From Suillus spraguei (taxonomy: Eukaryota; Basidiomycota; Agaricomycetes; Boletales; Suillaceae), in contig JABCPU010000010.1 in NCBI GenBank assembly GCA_016800925.1, positions 124,001 through 188,000 of the forward strand: a stretch of 64,000 nucleotides of DNA. Direction: 5' to 3'. The position numbers and the translations under genes are program-made. Below the pieces are notes generated by a model, which was given only the letters and a program-made list of their open reading frames with translations, searched no databases and was not told the DNA's origin. Of this stretch, positions 61,807 through 64,000 are shown piece after piece; position 1 is the stretch's first letter, and every line of letters starts with the position of its first letter.

Positions 61807-61920
61807 CCCTCTCTCTCTAAAAACTTGCATCTTCCATGTGTTTTGCCCCATTGTACTCTCTCCCTCTCAAACTCACCTTAGCATGGGACTTACTGCATGT
61901 ACCTTTTGTCTTGTGGAATC

Positions 61921-61952
61921 AAAGTTCAAATGGTCAAGACCATTTGAACTTT
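61921..61952. repeat. perfect 15-bp inverted repeat, 2-nt centre
   Basis: AAAGTTCAAATGGTC at 61921-61935 and its exact reverse complement at 61938-61952, separated by AA. Confidence 0.92.
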
Positions 61953-61984
61953 AAAAGGTATGTCTCCATTCAAAATTGAACTAA

Positions 61985-62002
61985 ACTAATTCATGAATTA
62001 GT
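61985..62002. repeat. perfect 18-bp palindrome
   Basis: ACTAATTCATGAATTAGT, its own reverse complement, 17 bp past the recombinase stop codon (62020). Confidence 0.92.
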
Positions 62003-62019
62003 ATGTACTATATGGTCTG

Positions 62020-64000
62020 CTACTTGTGGGGTATAATCTCTCCGCAGTCCTTCTTGGCGTGTTTGACAGTGGTGAGGAGAGCTGTGTGACCTTCTTTGTA
62101 CTCTGGATATGTGGCAAGGAATGCCGACTCGTTTCCTTGGTACCTTCAAATGGTGAGTAACTTTGTGTGCTATTTTGGAGGCAGGTCACTCACTTTTTAA
62201 GGAACTCTAGTGTGATCAGAGCATGTTGGTGGTACTTCGAGCCAAAGATGGCCTTGTTCTTTCCCTTGAGCCATCTGGCTGGCCAGTCTCTGAGGGCTAC
62301 ATGCAGGCCACATCCAGGATCAGCTTCTGTCCAGTGCTGGATGATATATCTCCAGGAGTCCTTCTTGGGAGCATAGCTCCCATCAGCGCACCATACAGGA
62401 AGGTTTGGAATGTCCAGACCCCTCTCAGGGAGTGGATGAGAGCCAAGGTTTGTGTTGCCGGCGCTGAAGTTTGTGTTGCTGGTGCTGAAGTTTGTGTTGC
62501 CAGCACTGAAGTTCATGTTGCTGGCGCTGAAGTTCATGTTGCAACTTGGAGCAGGGGCTGTCTGCTGTGGGATAAGTGTTGGGGACTTGCAACAAAGGAA
62601 GGTACTGCTGAGTGGGTTGGAGATGAGCGTGTTCATGAGGAAGCGGACGTCACTTCGCAAATCTGCAACATCGGCCATGATAAATTGTTGCATGAGCTGC
62701 AGCTCCTGTGAGCATGCAGGCTTGACAAGCTGGCACTTGCCAAGCAAGGAACCATCGGCCTCATTCTGCGTGAGACACAGGGTGTCGCTGTGGTCATTTT
62801 CATAAGTCGAGAGCTCATCAATTAGGTACCAGATGAGTGTATCATGCTGATTTATTTTCAGGAAGTCCGTCAATCTAATATTGAGGGATTCTGGACTCAC
62901 ATTTTCATTTTCTGCCCACGATCCCCACCACTGTACCCTAGCCAATGTCCAGCACTCACCAACAGGTGCAAACATCCAGCGCCACTGCGCTCCGCCACGA
63001 CGGTAGGTGTGGGTGGTGAAACTGTCACCTGCACCTCATGGGATTCCTGCACCGGTGGTTGCTTCATCGATCCAAGCCTGCACGGCGTCGTGTGAGATAT
63101 GTTTACCACAATGGCAATGCCATTGGAGCCAATTGCTGGGAAGACAAAGTCGTCAGGCTTGAGCTCACCATTGTAGTGAATATGCTTGAGAAGGGCAAGC
63201 CACAGCAGCATCCAGAAGAAACAATCACAGCCAGGCATGTCTGGCTGTGGATAAATTTGTAATGGTTACCTAGTGTGAGTGGGGCAAGGGGTCAGTGATT
63301 ACACTGGCCACATGACACGTTTACTCACAGTGTAAGTCTGCCTCCTTTAGCCCTTTATCCACCTTCCGTTGCCATCCTTTGCGGTTCGACAAGAACACTT
63401 TGAAGCAAGTGTGTGAGTCCTTGATTGACAGTGTCTTGCTGTACAGATACTTCCTGAAGGCCGTATTGACTTCGGACAGATCAATTGTAAGGTCTTTCCT
63501 TTTGAGTTTAATCAATTCAAAACACCTTGTCCATAGATTCCAGGTGGTGGTGCTAAACGCTTGGTACATCACAAGGTGTGTGATTAATGTATGCAACTCT
63601 AAGGTGAGGTTGTCGGTAGCCGTTTTATCCCCTTCTAGCAACATTCTGATGAGGGCTATATAGGTCTCACTTGGGCAGCATCTGTGGACCCACATTAGGA
63701 TCCTATCCATAAAGCCTTTGGACATTGCGATCGAGTGAGTTCTGTCGGTGCCCTCGCTATTTGTCTTATGTTGGACTGACTTGATGACATCCTGCACTTC
63801 AGCCGAGCATGCAGGATTCCCTTCCCATTGTTTGCGTGTCTCATTGAAATGCCATTTTCCATGATATGTATTGCTGGCTCTGTCATATGGAGTAAGTGTT
63901 AAACGGGTTGCTGCAGAGGTGCTATGCTAGTACTCATGCTTCCTCCCAGTACTTTTTGAACGCTGCGTGAATACCATTGCATGTACTTTGACCATTGTTT
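62020..64000 (-). mobile_element. tyrosine recombinase (Crypton-like/DNA breaking-rejoining enzyme), N-terminus beyond the window
   Basis: Integrase-like protein of a kind I recall as repeated in mushroom genomes. Reading from the window edge, the N-terminal part has GKWHFNETRKQWEGNPACSA (63865-63800), then AMSKGFMDRILMW, and FKVFLSNRKGWQRKVDKGLK near 63350. After an intron come WLALLKHIHYNGELKPDDFV, FPAIGSNG, and the catalytic box SFTTHTYRRGGAQWRWMF (about 63030-62980), with the invariant HxxR-type Arg. WTLARVQWWGSWAE follows, then HDTLIWYLIDELSTYE, whose Tyr is the likely nucleophile. A low-complexity stretch of Asn/Phe/Ser repeats (21-bp DNA repeat, 62449-62541), LHVALRDWPARWLKGK and a last exon complete the C-terminus, stop at 62020. 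No break seen in the visible part, except that WTLARV..WAE and DTL are separated by an extra segment that may be an unspliced intron. Confidence 0.72.
62449..62541 (-). repeat. about 4.5 copies of a 21-bp repeat inside the recombinase gene
   Basis: In-frame repeats on the plus strand of the form TTTGTGTTGCCGGCGCTGAAG, giving N-x-N-F-S-A-G/S units in the protein. A low-complexity linker that preserves frame. Confidence 0.85.

Larger units (their letters stand above)
61029..62019. other. spacer between the NLR gene and the recombinase gene, with inverted repeats
   Basis: About 990 bp. Holds a pyrimidine-rich tract (61640-61880, long runs of CTTCC/TCTCT), two copies of TCTCTAAAAACT (near 61747 and 61810), and perfect inverted repeats listed separately. 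The palindrome TCACGTGA lies at about 61499-61506. No protein-coding gene is apparent. Confidence 0.5.

Overview
The window is nuclear DNA of a filamentous basidiomycete, most likely an Agaricomycete. Genes are dense, on both strands, and broken by many introns of about 45-70 nt. Intergenic gaps between housekeeping genes are a few hundred bases. Several proteins are typical of mushrooms: a TEA-domain regulator, a NACHT-WD40 STAND receptor, a small Cys-rich protein, and a mushroom-type tyrosine recombinase. No rRNA, tRNA or CRISPR array was seen. All gene models were spliced by eye, so outer limits are firmer than internal exon borders.

From 0 to 24.6 kb the window is conserved core: VPS23 (ESCRT-I), a TEA-domain transcription factor, NOC3 (ribosome/replication), APC5 (anaphase-promoting complex), a five-TOG XMAP215/Stu2 microtubule polymerase, the glycerol-3-phosphate acyltransferase SCT1, and methionine aminopeptidase MAP1. 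From 24.6 to 36 kb the gene content is mixed. It holds an orphan ORF, eIF2B-alpha (GCN3), a small Cys-rich gene, a cyclin K-like gene with an apparent one-base frameshift, an Agaricomycete-type orphan, and a 1.8 kb stretch with unresolved exon-like pieces. From 36 to 52 kb the core resumes: MRP21 and GIR2 (divergent), an alpha/beta hydrolase, a CCCH zinc-finger protein, a very large disordered protein, an SDR and a SET methyltransferase (divergent), and a UPF0658-type Golgi membrane protein.

From 52 kb to the end the character changes to accessory DNA. A protein-kinase pseudogene is followed by two abutting near-perfect palindromes. Then comes a STAND/NLR gene whose C-terminus is 14 nearly identical 43-residue WD40 repeats. 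The window ends in a tyrosine-recombinase (Crypton-like) gene cut by the window edge, with three perfect inverted repeats next to its 3' end.

The most noteworthy observations are the highly conserved WD40 array with variability confined to a few positions (the pattern of fungal allorecognition receptors), an apparent 2-nt exon in MAP1, the palindromes at 53.4 kb and 61.8-62.0 kb, at least three GC-AG introns, and two single-base reading-frame breaks in otherwise conserved genes that may be assembly errors.
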